NCBI GenBank assembly: GCA_002734085.1
Contig: NVXV01000020.1
Span: 1-56,510, forward strand
Direction: 5' to 3'
DNA: 56,510 bases
Source of the DNA: Fluviicola sp.
Lineage (GTDB): Bacteria > Bacteroidota > Bacteroidia > Flavobacteriales_D > Crocinitomicaceae
Positions 42,716-52,802 of the stretch are shown piece after piece. The position numbers and the translations under genes were made by a program. The notes beneath the pieces are model-generated. The model saw only the letters and a program-made list of their open reading frames with translations, was not told the DNA's origin and made no database searches. Numbering within the stretch: position 1 is the first letter of the stretch; every line of letters begins with the position of its first letter.

Positions 42716-44029
42716 CTACTGTGCAATCCAAAGATTTGGATTTAATTGAGTAACTGAACTTCCTTTTACTTCGTGGATTTCAAAATGAGCAACAGAAACA
42801 TTACCTGACTTATTTGGTAATAAAGATCCAATTTTAGTTTTTGTAGAAACTTGTGACCCTTTGGTGACATATACATCTTGAAGGTTGGAATATACCGTTC
42901 TATAGTTCCCATGTTTAATGATGACCACTTTTCCAGCGCCTGGAATATTAATTACACTTGTTACTTCTCCTTCAAAAATAGCTCTGACGTTGGCGTTTTT
43001 TGCGGTACTGATATCTACACCATTGTTTTGAGTAAATACACCCTCCAAAGTTGGATGCGCATTTTTACCGTAATTCTGAGTGACCGCACCCTTTTCTACT
43101 GGCCATGGTAACCTACCTTTGTTGGATGCAAAATCCTTCCCTATAAGTTCATTGTCTTTTGTAGATAAAAAAGAAACTGCATCCTCTTTATCGTCAGGTT
43201 TTTCAACTGTTGGAGTATTTGCTTTCCTATTCGCCTCCAGTTCTTTTCGTCTAGCTTCAGCCTCTTTTCTAGCCTTTTCAATTCTGGCTTGCTCGGCAGC
43301 TATTTCCCTTTGGATTGCAGCCTGAATTTCTTGTTGCAATTTACGTTTAGATGCTTCTTGCTGTTCTAATTCTGCTAGAATTTCTTCCTCTTTCTCTTTG
43401 TACCTTTTATAAATCTTTTCCTTTTCTACTTTCGCAGCTAGAATTTCCTTTCGTTCTTCTTTCTTCTTATCGGCTAAAAGCAATTGCTGTTGTTTCTCGG
43501 CATCCAGTTGTTCAATCTCTTCCGCAAGGAGATCCATATTTTGGTTAATAAGTCGCAGTTGTTTTTGTTGGATTTCTGCCAACTTCTCTAAATACAACTT
43601 TCTTTTTAGCGCTTCTTCTACCGAACGCGCGCTAAAAATAAACATTAGATCACCGTACTTATTTCGTTTTTTATAAGCATAAAGTAACAGGTCTGCATAT
43701 TGCTTTTTAAGCTTTTCTATTTCTGCCTTAAGCTCACCTATTCTGCCTTGTTTTTGTTCAATTTTAAGTTCAGAGGATCGGATTTGATTATTAATATTTC
43801 TCAATAATTTTTCTCTGTACTTAACTTGTTGGTCAATTAAATTCACCTCTTCCAAAGAAAGATTCGTATTTTTTTTAGACTTTTCTAATAAAGACTTAGT
43901 AGTGGCTATTTGCTTTTCAAGCGCTTTTTGCTCTTTTCTAAGACGTTCTGAACCCGTTTGAGACCAACTTGTAAGCTGAACACAAAGCAAAAGTAAAAGG
44001 ACAAAAATATGTTTACTCACATTTTTCAT
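42716..44029 (-). CDS. envC: EnvC-like murein hydrolase activator with degenerate LytM domain
   Basis: This 437-residue protein has a signal peptide (MKNVSKHIFVLLLLLCVQLTSWSQ), a long coiled coil (about 25-270) and a C-terminal LytM/M23 domain (about 320-437). The zinc and catalytic positions of M23 are lost: the HxGxD site reads NNGVD, the YAHL His reads YSNL, and the HxHFE site reads VAHFE. So it cannot be a metallopeptidase and probably activates a cell-wall amidase at division, as EnvC and NlpD do. It overlaps the DUF4292 gene by 17 bases and closes the envelope cluster. Confidence 0.88.
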   Translation of the reverse strand: MKNVSKHIFVLLLLLCVQLTSWSQTGSERLRKEQKALEKQIATTKSLLEKSKKNTNLSLEEVNLIDQQVKYREKLLRNINNQIRSSELKIEQKQGRIGELKAEIEKLKKQYADLLLYAYKKRNKYGDLMFIFSARSVEEALKRKLYLEKLAEIQQKQLRLINQNMDLLAEEIEQLDAEKQQQLLLADKKKEERKEILAAKVEKEKIYKRYKEKEEEILAELEQQEASKRKLQQEIQAAIQREIAAEQARIEKARKEAEARRKELEANRKANTPTVEKPDDKEDAVSFLSTKDNELIGKDFASNKGRLPWPVEKGAVTQNYGKNAHPTLEGVFTQNNGVDISTAKNANVRAIFEGEVTSVINIPGAGKVVIIKHGNYRTVYSNLQDVYVTKGSQVSTKTKIGSLLPNKSGNVSVAHFEIHEVKGSSVTQLNPNLWIAQ

Positions 44030-44831
44030 ACCTATTAGGAATAGCTAAATATAATACTCTCGGGTCATTAACACTCGATTTATTATATTCAATTTCTATA
44101 TTAATTGTATCTCTTGGGGTTTCAATTCTAATATTGCCAGCTGTAGGGATACTAAAACCTTGGTTCATTTCTCTACTGAGGTATCGAACGTCAATTGTAG
44201 TAGTGTCAGCGGGGCTATCAATAACTACACGTTCCAAATCTTTAGAGTCATTTGATAGATAATAACGAATATAAACTTCTCCAGAATCATCCTTATTTTG
44301 TCTTCTTAGACTTCTCTTATTATGTGAAGAGACAATGTAATTATAGGGATCCTTAATTTGGAAATAGTCCTCTTCAGCATCCCAACCAATCGGCATCCCA
44401 AGAATTAATTCCTCCACGTTAGAATGTTGAAAGTCAACATCAAATGTGTTTTTTAAATAGATCATGTCTTCTTTGATATAGCAATTGTTTCTTTTATCAA
44501 CTATAGTTAATGTGTCAGGTGTTACCATAGAATTGTAAATCGGAATTCTTGCATAGGTAATCAAGGCATGTAATGCACTATCCGCTCGCATTCTGATTGA
44601 AGTTTTAAAAGAAATATTGTATTCACTATCAGAATATTTTGAACTCAGTTTTGTATAGAAATGTTCAGGACGTTGCTTAGAAAGACTATCCAATCGATTT
44701 ATAAGCAACGATTCTTTTACTTTTGGTAACTTATCCGTGTTTTCCTCAAATTCTTGTTTTCTATTACCACAAGAGACAAGGAAAAAAATGAGTGATGTTA
44801 CAAAGAAGTAATTAGTAATACTGCGGTGCAT
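44013..44831 (-). CDS. DUF4292 lipoprotein
   Basis: This 272-residue lipoprotein has the lipobox FLVSC and fits the DUF4292 family, whose fold resembles the LolA/LolB lipoprotein carriers. Supporting segments are ISFKTSIRMRADSALHALI and VEELILGMPIGW. It overlaps EnvC downstream by 17 bases and the TPR gene upstream by 20 bases. A role in outer-membrane assembly is plausible because of the fold and neighbours, but it is not proven. Confidence 0.85.
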   Translation of the reverse strand: MHRSITNYFFVTSLIFFLVSCGNRKQEFEENTDKLPKVKESLLINRLDSLSKQRPEHFYTKLSSKYSDSEYNISFKTSIRMRADSALHALITYARIPIYNSMVTPDTLTIVDKRNNCYIKEDMIYLKNTFDVDFQHSNVEELILGMPIGWDAEEDYFQIKDPYNYIVSSHNKRSLRRQNKDDSGEVYIRYYLSNDSKDLERVVIDSPADTTTIDVRYLSREMNQGFSIPTAGNIRIETPRDTINIEIEYNKSSVNDPRVLYLAIPNRYEKCE

Positions 44832-46557
44832 AAAATGTTTGTTCTTTAATTTTTTTATTTAATAAAGTATTCCTTGATTCAAGCTCCAATGCCTTTTCCC
44901 AAGCCTTTGTAGCTTCGTTTGGTTTTTCAATACTTATGTAAACGTCTCCTAATAAATCATATAATTCTGCTTTATAATCTAAACTAGAGATCCCATTTTC
45001 TAAAGTAGAAATCGCCTTTTCAGAATCATCCATTTTCCATTGAAGCAAACCAAGAGCGTAATAAAAGTTTGCCCCGTGATCTTTCGACTCAACTGAAGAC
45101 AACAAGGTCTTCGCCTTTTCCAAATTCTTTCCTGCATTCGTTAAAGACAATGCATAATTGATCTTAATTACGTGTGCATCAGGCTCAATTTCAAGGGCTT
45201 TATTGAATTTTTCCATTCCTTCTTTTATTTTATTTTGATAGAAATAGATTTGACCTTTTCGCATTGCAAATCTTGCCTTTTGCGTGTCATCGTCAAGTAT
45301 ATATAGTTCTCCTGCCGCTAAAAATTCGAGAGCTTCATCTGGCTTATCTATAAACAAGGCTCCTTCAGCCGCGGCATAATAGACGAATGGTAATGTTGGG
45401 AAATAACTCATAGCATCTTGTGCATCTTCATAAAGCGCTTGATAATCTTTATGTGCACTTTCAAATCCTAATACGCTTGTCCATAACCTAAATTCTGAAC
45501 TATTGTTTTTTATCGCTTCCCGATAAAACCTAAGTGCTTCTTTTGTCTGACCTGTTTGACTCAATACTTCAGCTCTGAAGGTAAGTGATTCTGCACTATT
45601 CTTATGTGTTTCAGCCAAAGATTTACTCAGTTCCATAACAAATGATTGATCAATATTTGGAAGTGAATACATATGTTTTAATAACTGCATTTTCTCCGGT
45701 ACTTGAATATCAGGACTTGCAATTATTGAGGGTAAGGCGTTTAAAAAACCTTCTCGATTCTCATTGCGAATATATTCCTGAGCCAATATAAATTGAGCGA
45801 CACCATTTTCGGGCTCGTTTTCAACAAGCTCCTTTATCAATTGAATTGCTTTTTCTTGATTTCCTCTTTCTTCGTAAAAACCAATAACTGTTTTTAGTAC
45901 TTCTATGTTTTGAGGGAATTCTTTTTTGAGTTGGAGTAATGTCTCTTCCGCCTTATCATCCTGACTTATTTCTTGATATAAGTCAGCTTTCATTATCATT
46001 ATTTCAGGAATAATCCCTACCTGATCTTGCAACTTATTAAAGGTTGCTATTGCTTCCTCATAATTCTTGCTATATACCAAAACCTGTCCATAACCATAGA
46101 GCCAATCAATATTTCTCGGTTCGTGCTCAGTAAGTTTTTTAAAGTTTGGGACAGCATCTTCAAAGTCTGCTTTTTCATATTGAATATAGGCCACCTCCTG
46201 AGTATAAAAAATGTTTCCTGGGTCTATCTTAGCTGCTTTTTGAAAATACTGGAGTGCTTCAGTTTTCATTTTCTGGTCGCGTGCAATTTCTCCAAGTCCA
46301 AAATAAACAGCGTCATCATTTGGGTTCTCTTCAAGACACACTTTATAGAGTTTTTTTGACTCTTCCAAATTGCCAGCCATTTTCTCTCGCACGGCCTGAT
46401 GAAATCGTTCGATGTAAGGAAAGTCTTTAGACGATAAAGCCTCTATATCATCCATTCCTTCTTGTTGCAAAGATTCTTCCATATTCTTATCCTTCCGCTG
46501 ACTAAAACCAGACAGTGAAACAGATAGTAAAATCAATATGTAAAAAGCCTTTTGCAT
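44812..46557 (-). CDS. Secreted TPR-repeat protein
   Basis: The 581-residue protein has a signal peptide (MQKAFYILILLSVSLSGFSQ). From about residue 55 to the end it consists of TPR repeats, such as DDAVYFGLGEIARDQKMKTEALQYFQKAAKIDP and similar units of 34 residues. It should form a superhelical scaffold in the periplasm or on the outer membrane. Its start overlaps the nucleotidyltransferase stop by 1 base. The gene order is one I recall as common in Bacteroidota. Confidence 0.88.
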   Translation of the reverse strand: MQKAFYILILLSVSLSGFSQRKDKNMEESLQQEGMDDIEALSSKDFPYIERFHQAVREKMAGNLEESKKLYKVCLEENPNDDAVYFGLGEIARDQKMKTEALQYFQKAAKIDPGNIFYTQEVAYIQYEKADFEDAVPNFKKLTEHEPRNIDWLYGYGQVLVYSKNYEEAIATFNKLQDQVGIIPEIMIMKADLYQEISQDDKAEETLLQLKKEFPQNIEVLKTVIGFYEERGNQEKAIQLIKELVENEPENGVAQFILAQEYIRNENREGFLNALPSIIASPDIQVPEKMQLLKHMYSLPNIDQSFVMELSKSLAETHKNSAESLTFRAEVLSQTGQTKEALRFYREAIKNNSSEFRLWTSVLGFESAHKDYQALYEDAQDAMSYFPTLPFVYYAAAEGALFIDKPDEALEFLAAGELYILDDDTQKARFAMRKGQIYFYQNKIKEGMEKFNKALEIEPDAHVIKINYALSLTNAGKNLEKAKTLLSSVESKDHGANFYYALGLLQWKMDDSEKAISTLENGISSLDYKAELYDLLGDVYISIEKPNEATKAWEKALELESRNTLLNKKIKEQTFYAPQYY

Positions 46558-47567
46558 TATTTTTCAAAGGTAGAATAATCCCCCAAACTCAAGTCTGAAG
46601 CTTCTTGTTTTAAACTCACTTTGTTTCCAATCATACTGTTTTTCAAGTTGGCATTTGAAATTTTCGTTTCTGTTTGAATTATCGTGTTTACTATTACACT
46701 ATTTTCAACTACAGAACCTTTTCCTATGGATACGTGAGGCCCAACCACTGAATTATTAATTTCAACATTATCACCAATGTAGCAAGGTGGGATAATAACT
46801 GCATTATTTAGTTTAGCACTATTACTCACAAGTTGCACTTGCTTTTCTCTGTCAAATTCTAAAATACGTTGATTTGCCTGAACAGTTACTTTTTTATTTC
46901 CACAGTCCAACCACTCTTGAACTTTACCAGGCTTAAACTTCTTTCCTTTTTCAGTAAGTCGCCTAAGCGCATCGGGTAATTGATATTCTCCTCCTTTTAT
47001 AATGTTGTTGTCAATCAAATAATTTAATTCCGTTTTTAGACCGGCTCCATCTTTAAAGTAATAAATACCAATCATGGCTAAATCAGAAACAAATGTTTGA
47101 GGTTTCTCAACAAAATCGATAATCTCTTCCTTTTCATTCATCTTGATAACACCAAAAGCACTCGGATCATCAATTTGCTTCACCCATAATATTCCATCAT
47201 CGTCAGGATCTATTTTAAAATCTGCTTTAAATAGAGTGTCTGCAAAAGCGACTACCACAGGTCCTTCTAATTGTTCTTTCGCACACAAAACGGCATGTGC
47301 TGTTCCCAATGGTTCTGTTTGATGATAAATATGACCTTTTGCTCCTAAATTTTTAGCCAAAACAAGTAACTCTTGTTCTACTTCATTTCCAAAATCACCA
47401 ATAACAAAAGCAATTTCATCTATTGGTTCACTACAAACTTTAGCTATATCCTCTACTAAGCGATGTACGATTGGTTTACCTCCTACTGGAACCAATGGTT
47501 TAGGTACTGTTAAAGTATGTGGTCTTAGGCGAGAACCTCTTCCCGCCATGGGTACGATTATTTTCAT
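46557..47567 (-). CDS. Sugar-phosphate nucleotidyltransferase with left-handed beta-helix
   Basis: This 336-residue enzyme transfers a nucleotide to a sugar phosphate. The N-terminal Rossmann-like domain has VPMAGRGSRLRPHTLTVPKPLVPVGGK, the RmlA/GlmU-type nucleotide motif. The C-terminal 90 residues have hexapeptide repeats (VIIPPCYIGDNVEIN, VGPHVSIGKGSVVEN), forming a left-handed beta-helix. The domain pair is like that of GlmU and mannose-1-phosphate guanylyltransferases, but the acetyltransferase part is short. The product is probably an NDP-sugar for the envelope. It is followed directly by the TPR gene. Confidence 0.9.
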   Translation of the reverse strand: MKIIVPMAGRGSRLRPHTLTVPKPLVPVGGKPIVHRLVEDIAKVCSEPIDEIAFVIGDFGNEVEQELLVLAKNLGAKGHIYHQTEPLGTAHAVLCAKEQLEGPVVVAFADTLFKADFKIDPDDDGILWVKQIDDPSAFGVIKMNEKEEIIDFVEKPQTFVSDLAMIGIYYFKDGAGLKTELNYLIDNNIIKGGEYQLPDALRRLTEKGKKFKPGKVQEWLDCGNKKVTVQANQRILEFDREKQVQLVSNSAKLNNAVIIPPCYIGDNVEINNSVVGPHVSIGKGSVVENSVIVNTIIQTETKISNANLKNSMIGNKVSLKQEASDLSLGDYSTFEK

Positions 47568-47680
47568 CCGTTTAAATTTTATTCACTCTTGTTTTTTTCA
47601 AATGTGCTTCCCGTAAAATAGGAAAGTCTATGAGATCGTTTCACTAAGTTTTTATGCAAGGATTCTTTTAACACTTTCAA

Positions 47681-48115
47681 TTAATTTTTCCCAGTGCTTC
47701 CAAATCCACCTTCTCCTCGTTCAGTCTGTGTTAATTCTTCTGTCACCACCCATTCTGCTTGGGAAACCTCAGCAAATACTAATTGAGCTATACGATCACC
47801 ATCTTCAATAACGAAGGGGCTCTGTGAAATGTTAACCAAAATCACGCCAACCTCACCGCGATAATCCGCATCTATAGTACCAGGACTATTCAAAACAGTG
47901 ATTCCCTTTTTCAAAGCCAATCCACTTCTTGGTCGTACTTGAGCTTCAAAGCCTTTTGGTATTTCTAAAAAAAGTCCGGTTTTAACAAGTGTTCTTTCCA
48001 ATGGTTGAAGTGTGAAAGACTCATCCAAATTTGCTCTCAAGTCTAATCCCGCAGATGCTTCCGTTTCATATGAAGGAAGGTCATGCTTAGATCTATTTAT
48101 AACTTTTACTTTCAT
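47681..48115 (-). CDS. dut: dUTP diphosphatase
   Basis: Dut hydrolyses dUTP to dUMP and keeps uracil out of DNA. I start at the ATG at 48115, where MKVKVINRS begins; the upstream ATG at 48130 is less likely. All five trimeric dUTPase motifs are seen: [50 protein letters not shown] and the C-terminal [10 protein letters not shown]. It is the first gene of the envelope cluster, separated by 113 bp from the nucleotidyltransferase gene. Confidence 0.95.
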   Translation of the reverse strand: MKVKVINRSKHDLPSYETEASAGLDLRANLDESFTLQPLERTLVKTGLFLEIPKGFEAQVRPRSGLALKKGITVLNSPGTIDADYRGEVGVILVNISQSPFVIEDGDRIAQLVFAEVSQAEWVVTEELTQTERGEGGFGSTGKN

Positions 48116-48165
48116 TAATATGTGATTCAAATTTTTTGAAAAAACGCATAAAGTTTCAGAATCTT

Positions 48166-48173
48166 CAAAATTA
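48166..48173 (-). promoter_or_regulatory. -7 box (TAATTTTG) of dut
   Basis: Minus-strand 48173-48166 reads TAATTTTG, fitting TAnnTTTG, with a leader of about 45 bases. It lacks a clear -33 element, so it is tentative. Confidence 0.35.
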
Positions 48174-48267
48174 GCCTTTTTTAATGACTTTTCGGGGTGG
48201 CTTGAGTTGATTTTTCAACAGTTGAATACTTATGACGAGGTTGGTTGAACGCTCCATTTCTAAAATC

Positions 48268-48310
48268 TGCGGTTTCATATTCAGCATTCTGCGGTTCACA
48301 TTCAGCCACG
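48268..48310. repeat. Tandem 21-22-base repeat with CTGCGGTT word
   Basis: Two near-copies of the unit CTGCGGTT-(TCATATTCAGC or CACATTCAGC) lie side by side. The second half matches the inverted repeat at 5415-5435. It sits between dut and the next minus-strand gene. Confidence 0.6.
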
Positions 48311-48388
48311 ACCAAAGTAGAAATAAAGAAATTTGCTTTGAAAAATAGGAGTACCTTTTGGTTTAACTAGTTCTTTGAAATAGCTTCT

Positions 48389-49729
48389 TCACTTTCTCCA
48401 TTGTCGAGGGATAGCTCTTTTATAGAACTCTTTTATATCATCTATGTGTTTGACGAAATAAGTAAAGAACAACATAAATGCAATTGCACAAACAATCGCG
48501 TACCAAGGATCAAGAGCGCGGCTAATAATTTTATTCAAACCAAAGCCAAACAGTCCTGCATATAAAATCATCACGTGAATAATGTATATTGAAAGTGTGT
48601 TTTGACCCATTTTAATAAACACATTGTAGTTCCAGTTGATCAGTTTCGCACTTGTTAAAACAACTCCCAAGAATAAGAAAAACTGACCTAGAGCACTAAG
48701 TGATAACGTTGAAAAAATCATAATTCTCTCAGCAGAACCAGACGCTCCTATCTGATAAAAATGAAACGCTAATAATGTGATTCCAATAATAAAACTGCCA
48801 ATAGGAAGCATCCAACTTCTCAAAAATGATAGTTTTCTATAATATAAAAGTCTGAGGTAACGCTTATGCTTTCCAACGATTATAATAATTGCAAATACAA
48901 AAAGTGCTTGTCCAAATCGAGCTAAAAGATACCCTAGTCCAACAAACGGTTCCATCTCAAACAATCTGAAAAAGGGTTGAACTAAAGAGAGAAGTTTATC
49001 TGGAATCGTATTTAAAAGTATGGCTATAGTTGTTAGCGCCAATGGAAACCAATTTGTATAAACATGTTGTGGTCTTTTACTAACAAAAGCGCCAACCATT
49101 CCTCCAAGAAGAGTAAAACCAACCCAAGGAAATAGTGCAAAAACTGATTTGAAGCTGCGGTCTTCTGAAGTAATAACAAATATATTTTCAATCATTGGGT
49201 GAACACCAGAAAAGTCGATGCTATAAATGGTTGGTTTTAAAATAAACCCAAGCAATCCACCTAAAGCCAGGATCAAGAAAAAAGGAACTACTTTTAGAAG
49301 CTTATATACTCCATAAAGCAAAATAACGACAAATAAACTAAGCCCAATACATTGTAAAACATGAAATATGTAGAAATACCCGCTGAACTCACCTTTGATG
49401 ATATAAAGCAAATTTAATTGCAAAGCATAACCCCATAAGATTAATTTCACCGTCCTAGAAACTCCTTTTTTTACGCGCAGGCTCTTAAAAAAAGGTTCTT
49501 CCTTTCGAACAAGTAAATAAGTAAAGACTAAACCAGAAACAGTAAAAAAAAGTGGGGCTGTAAGTCCACGGGTAAACCTCCATATATCGTAGAGGAAATA
49601 TTCATTTCCACGATAACTTTCACTTAGAGCCATCACTATAAAGTGCCCCTCAAGCATCATTAGTATTGCTATTGATCTCGCAATATCAATAAATACAAGT
49701 CGATTATGTGTTACTTTTTGAGCTGCCAA
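48389..49729 (-). CDS. Multi-pass membrane protein, HGSNAT/DUF1624-like acyltransferase
   Basis: This 446-residue integral membrane protein has 10-11 predicted helices. The N-terminal RLVFIDIARSIAILMMLEGHF is typical of the heparan-alpha-glucosaminide N-acetyltransferase/DUF1624 group, in which the His after the first helix is thought to be catalytic. TAPLFFTVSGLVFTYLL follows in helix 3. Such proteins are proposed to move acyl groups across the membrane onto envelope sugars. The substrate is unknown. It is transcribed alone. Confidence 0.8.
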   Translation of the reverse strand: MAAQKVTHNRLVFIDIARSIAILMMLEGHFIVMALSESYRGNEYFLYDIWRFTRGLTAPLFFTVSGLVFTYLLVRKEEPFFKSLRVKKGVSRTVKLILWGYALQLNLLYIIKGEFSGYFYIFHVLQCIGLSLFVVILLYGVYKLLKVVPFFLILALGGLLGFILKPTIYSIDFSGVHPMIENIFVITSEDRSFKSVFALFPWVGFTLLGGMVGAFVSKRPQHVYTNWFPLALTTIAILLNTIPDKLLSLVQPFFRLFEMEPFVGLGYLLARFGQALFVFAIIIIVGKHKRYLRLLYYRKLSFLRSWMLPIGSFIIGITLLAFHFYQIGASGSAERIMIFSTLSLSALGQFFLFLGVVLTSAKLINWNYNVFIKMGQNTLSIYIIHVMILYAGLFGFGLNKIISRALDPWYAIVCAIAFMLFFTYFVKHIDDIKEFYKRAIPRQWRK

Positions 49730-49986
49730 TTATCCTGTTTCGAAGGTTTTAAAGTGGCAAAGATAATAGGAATAATATTGAAAAATGTGCAGTCTACAGA
49801 TTGATATAAACTAATTGGATAAAATGGTGTAAAATATTCAGTTTTGAAAGCATTTTTAATTTTCCTTTCGCAAACTACGCAATAATACGTATTCATTTAA
49901 TAGTAATTTATCTTCAAAAAATGAAACATGGTCGAAAAATAGCAGTATTTGTTATAAATATATTATGCGCGCATTGTTATATGATT

Positions 49987-49994
49987 TATGTTTG
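49987..49994 (+). promoter_or_regulatory. -7 box (TATGTTTG) of the T9SS gene at 50025
   Basis: TATGTTTG fits TAnnTTTG. The start site would be near 49999, about 26 bases before the ATG at 50025. Confidence 0.5.
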
Positions 49995-50024
49995 CATTAT
50001 AAATAGTTAAATATTAAACAAGCT

Positions 50025-51014
50025 ATGAAAACAATTTTACTTAACATTTTTACCCTTTTCGCTCTATCTTCAACAGTTTTAGGGCAAACATTGACGTATA
50101 CAACATCCGTCAATTCTTCACCTGGACAAAATTATTCTGTGAATATCACCATTATACTCACAGAAATTATTCCAGTACAAAACAATTGTACTTGGGGGTA
50201 TAATTATAATATTGCATATGACTATGATATTCAAATTGTGCACAATGGAAATGGAAACAACTTCATAAATCTAAATACCCTCCAAGGTTATTTAACTTGC
50301 GGATTAAACCAAGGAATCTATTTTAACTTACCCAATAACGGTGGAAGTGGAAGTAGCATAACTCAGGGAAATCCGTGGAATAGTAATTCAGATTGCGCTA
50401 TATCAACAGTTGAATCACTACTGTGCAATACGATCATCTTTCAGGTTCAGGGTCCGGGCATTCCAAATCAATTTATTTCTCTAGAGCCTAATTCAATTTT
50501 ACCCGTAGAATGGTTGTCTTTCGATGTGAAAAATAAAAATAATACTGCCAAAATCAATTGGTCAACAGCATCAGAAAAAAACAATGATTATTTTACGGTA
50601 GAAAAATCAATTGATGGTAAACAATGGGTTTCTTTAGCAAAAATTGACGGAGCGGGAAACACTAATTCTACTTCTAGCTATACTTGGGTAGATAATAATC
50701 CTTCAATAGGTACATCTTATTATCGAATCAAGCAAACAGACTTTGATGGTCAAACAGATTATTCAAGTATAGAGTCATTCATCCTAGAAGGTAGTGAAAT
50801 TAAATTATATCCAAATCCTGCAACGAATGTCATAAATATTAAATCATCAAATAAAATTAATGACGATAGTGTTCTTATATTGAATAGCTTTGGTCAAGAC
50901 GTATCAAATAAGCTAAACAGAATTAGTACTAATCAGATTGATGTTTCATCATTACCTGCTGGTTTTTATTCAATAATAATAAATGGAAATTCTACGAAGT
51001 TCCAAAAGCTGTAA
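50025..51014 (+). CDS. T9SS-secreted protein sharing a four-Cys N-terminal domain
   Basis: The 329 residues start with a signal peptide (MKTILLNIFTLFALSSTVLG). Residues of about 22-158 match the N-terminal domain of the protein at 39052: same four Cys (CTWGYNY, LTCG, DCA, LCN), the same NPWNSNSDC and a PGIPNQ segment. A fibronectin-like beta region (about 160-245) with WLSFDVKNKNNTAKINWSTA follows, which is common in T9SS proteins. The end is a short sorting domain (LYPNPATNVINIKSS ... LPAGFYSIIINGNSTKFQKL). The protein should be surface-exposed or released. Confidence 0.85.
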   Translation: MKTILLNIFTLFALSSTVLGQTLTYTTSVNSSPGQNYSVNITIILTEIIPVQNNCTWGYNYNIAYDYDIQIVHNGNGNNFINLNTLQGYLTCGLNQGIYFNLPNNGGSGSSITQGNPWNSNSDCAISTVESLLCNTIIFQVQGPGIPNQFISLEPNSILPVEWLSFDVKNKNNTAKINWSTASEKNNDYFTVEKSIDGKQWVSLAKIDGAGNTNSTSSYTWVDNNPSIGTSYYRIKQTDFDGQTDYSSIESFILEGSEIKLYPNPATNVINIKSSNKINDDSVLILNSFGQDVSNKLNRISTNQIDVSSLPAGFYSIIINGNSTKFQKL

Positions 51015-51044
51015 TTAAGAAAAGTTCAGCGATTTATTTGTGGT

Positions 51045-51075
51045 AAACCTCTCAGAAATTCTGAGGGGTTTTTTT
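51045..51075 (+). terminator. Intrinsic terminator after the T9SS gene
   Basis: AAACCTCTCAG-AAATT-CTGAGGGGTTT is an 11-bp stem with one wobble, followed by a run of T. Confidence 0.88.
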
Positions 51076-51180
51076 ATTCTCTAAAATGTATTCTGTTAGT
51101 GCTAAACATTTCTTTCTTACAGAAAATCCAAAATACTAAAACAAAATTCCGATATTTAACCCTCCAAAACGAAAAGCACG

Positions 51181-52722
51181 ATGGATTTAAACGAAAAACT
51201 GACAGGTAAAAGAGAAGAAGCTCAACTCGGAGGAGGTGAAAAACGAATTAAAGCCCAACACGCTAAAGGAAAACTAACAGCCCGCGAACGTATTGAACTG
51301 CTCGTTGATGAAGATTCTTTCCAAGAGTTGGGTATGTTTGTAGAGCATCGTTCCATAGATTTTGGACTAGACAAACAGAAAATTTCTGGGGATGGTGTTG
51401 TAACAGGGTACGGAACAATTCACGGGAGAGCCGTTTATGTTTTTTCTCAAGATTTTACCGTTTTAGGAGGCTCGTTGTCTGAGACACATGCTGAAAAAAT
51501 CTGTAAAATAATGGATCTTGCTTTAACGAGTCAAACTCCGTTGATTGGATTAAATGATTCTGGTGGAGCTAGAATTCAAGAGGGTGTCGTTTCTCTCGCT
51601 GGTTATGCTGATATTTTTTACAGAAATACACGAGCTTCAGGTGTGATTCCTCAGTTGAGCGTTATTATGGGACCTTGTGCTGGTGGGGCGGTTTATTCTC
51701 CTGCACTAACAGACTTCGTATTCATGGTAGAAGACACTTCATACATGTTCGTTACTGGACCAAATGTTGTAAAAACAGTTACGCACGAGGAAGTAACTTC
51801 AGAAGACTTGGGTGGAGCAAAGGCGCATGCTGAGAAATCGGGTGTGAATCACTTCACGAGTCCGAATGACGTTACAGTGCTCAAAGAAGTACGTGATTTA
51901 ATGTCTTATTTACCTCAAAACCACAATTCATTAGCTCCACATACTTCTAATTTCAGTTATAACAAAAGTAAATTAGATACAATTTCCTCAATTCTCCCAG
52001 AAAACAATAACATGCCTTATGATATTCGTGAGGTAATTGACTGCGTAATTGACGATGAAACTTTCCGAGAAGTGCATAAGGATTTTGCGACAAACATTGT
52101 TGTAGGTTTTGCCCGTGTTGAAGGTAGAACTGTTGGTGTGGTTGCTAATCAACCGATGTCACTGGCTGGTGTTTTAGATATTGATTCATCGAGAAAAGGA
52201 GCTCGTTTTGTTCGTTTTTGTGATGCATTCAATATTCCATTATTAACATTCGAAGATGTGCCTGGATTCCTACCTGGGACAGATCAAGAATGGAATGGAA
52301 TTATCGCTCATGGAGCTAAATTGTTGTACGCATTTAGTGAGGCAACAGTTCCTAGAATTACAATTATCACTCGTAAAGCTTACGGTGGTGCATTTGATGT
52401 AATGAACTCTAAAAATATTGGTGCAGATCTCAATTTTGCGTGGCCAACTGCGGAAATTGCCGTTATGGGGGCAAAAGGAGCCGCTGAAATTATTTTCAAA
52501 CGAGAAATTGCTGATGCAAGTGATTCAGAAGCAAAACTTCAAGAAAAAGAAGCAGAGTATGCAGAAAAATTTGCAAATCCATATCGCGCAGCAGAAAGAG
52601 GAATCATAGATGATGTTATTTTACCATCAGAAACACGTAACAAAGTAGTGGCTGCATTCAAAATGTTGGAAAATAAACGTGAAGAATTGCCTCCTAAAAA
52701 ACATGGGAATATTCCTTTGTAG
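51181..52722 (+). CDS. Acyl-CoA carboxylase beta subunit (propionyl-CoA carboxylase-like)
   Basis: This is a 513-residue carboxyltransferase of the PccB/MmdA type. The N- and C-terminal crotonase-like halves are both present: [33 protein letters not shown] and [17 protein letters not shown] in the first; [35 protein letters not shown] and [10 protein letters not shown] in the second. It transfers a carboxyl group between biotin and propionyl- or acetyl-CoA. No biotin carboxylase or BCCP gene is in the window, so the partner is encoded elsewhere. Its ending [10 protein letters not shown] is typical of the family. Confidence 0.93.
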   Translation: MDLNEKLTGKREEAQLGGGEKRIKAQHAKGKLTARERIELLVDEDSFQELGMFVEHRSIDFGLDKQKISGDGVVTGYGTIHGRAVYVFSQDFTVLGGSLSETHAEKICKIMDLALTSQTPLIGLNDSGGARIQEGVVSLAGYADIFYRNTRASGVIPQLSVIMGPCAGGAVYSPALTDFVFMVEDTSYMFVTGPNVVKTVTHEEVTSEDLGGAKAHAEKSGVNHFTSPNDVTVLKEVRDLMSYLPQNHNSLAPHTSNFSYNKSKLDTISSILPENNNMPYDIREVIDCVIDDETFREVHKDFATNIVVGFARVEGRTVGVVANQPMSLAGVLDIDSSRKGARFVRFCDAFNIPLLTFEDVPGFLPGTDQEWNGIIAHGAKLLYAFSEATVPRITIITRKAYGGAFDVMNSKNIGADLNFAWPTAEIAVMGAKGAAEIIFKREIADASDSEAKLQEKEAEYAEKFANPYRAAERGIIDDVILPSETRNKVVAAFKMLENKREELPPKKHGNIPL

Positions 52723-52727
52723 GGTGT

Positions 52728-52748
52728 AGAGGCTAACGAGCTCTTTTT
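52728..52748 (+). terminator. Possible terminator after the carboxylase gene
   Basis: AGA-G-GCT-AACG-AGC-TCT forms a short, bulged stem followed by TTTT. The stem is weak, so confidence is low. Confidence 0.4.
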
Positions 52749-52766
52749 CTATTCATTATCTCCACA

Positions 52767-52774
52767 TATTTTTG
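52767..52774 (+). promoter_or_regulatory. -7 box (TATTTTTG) of the lipoprotein gene
   Basis: TATTTTTG fits TAnnTTTG; transcription would start near 52780, about 23 bases before the ATG at 52803. Confidence 0.5.
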
Positions 52775-52802
52775 TACATTAGAACCACAAAAACAGTCGA
52801 GA

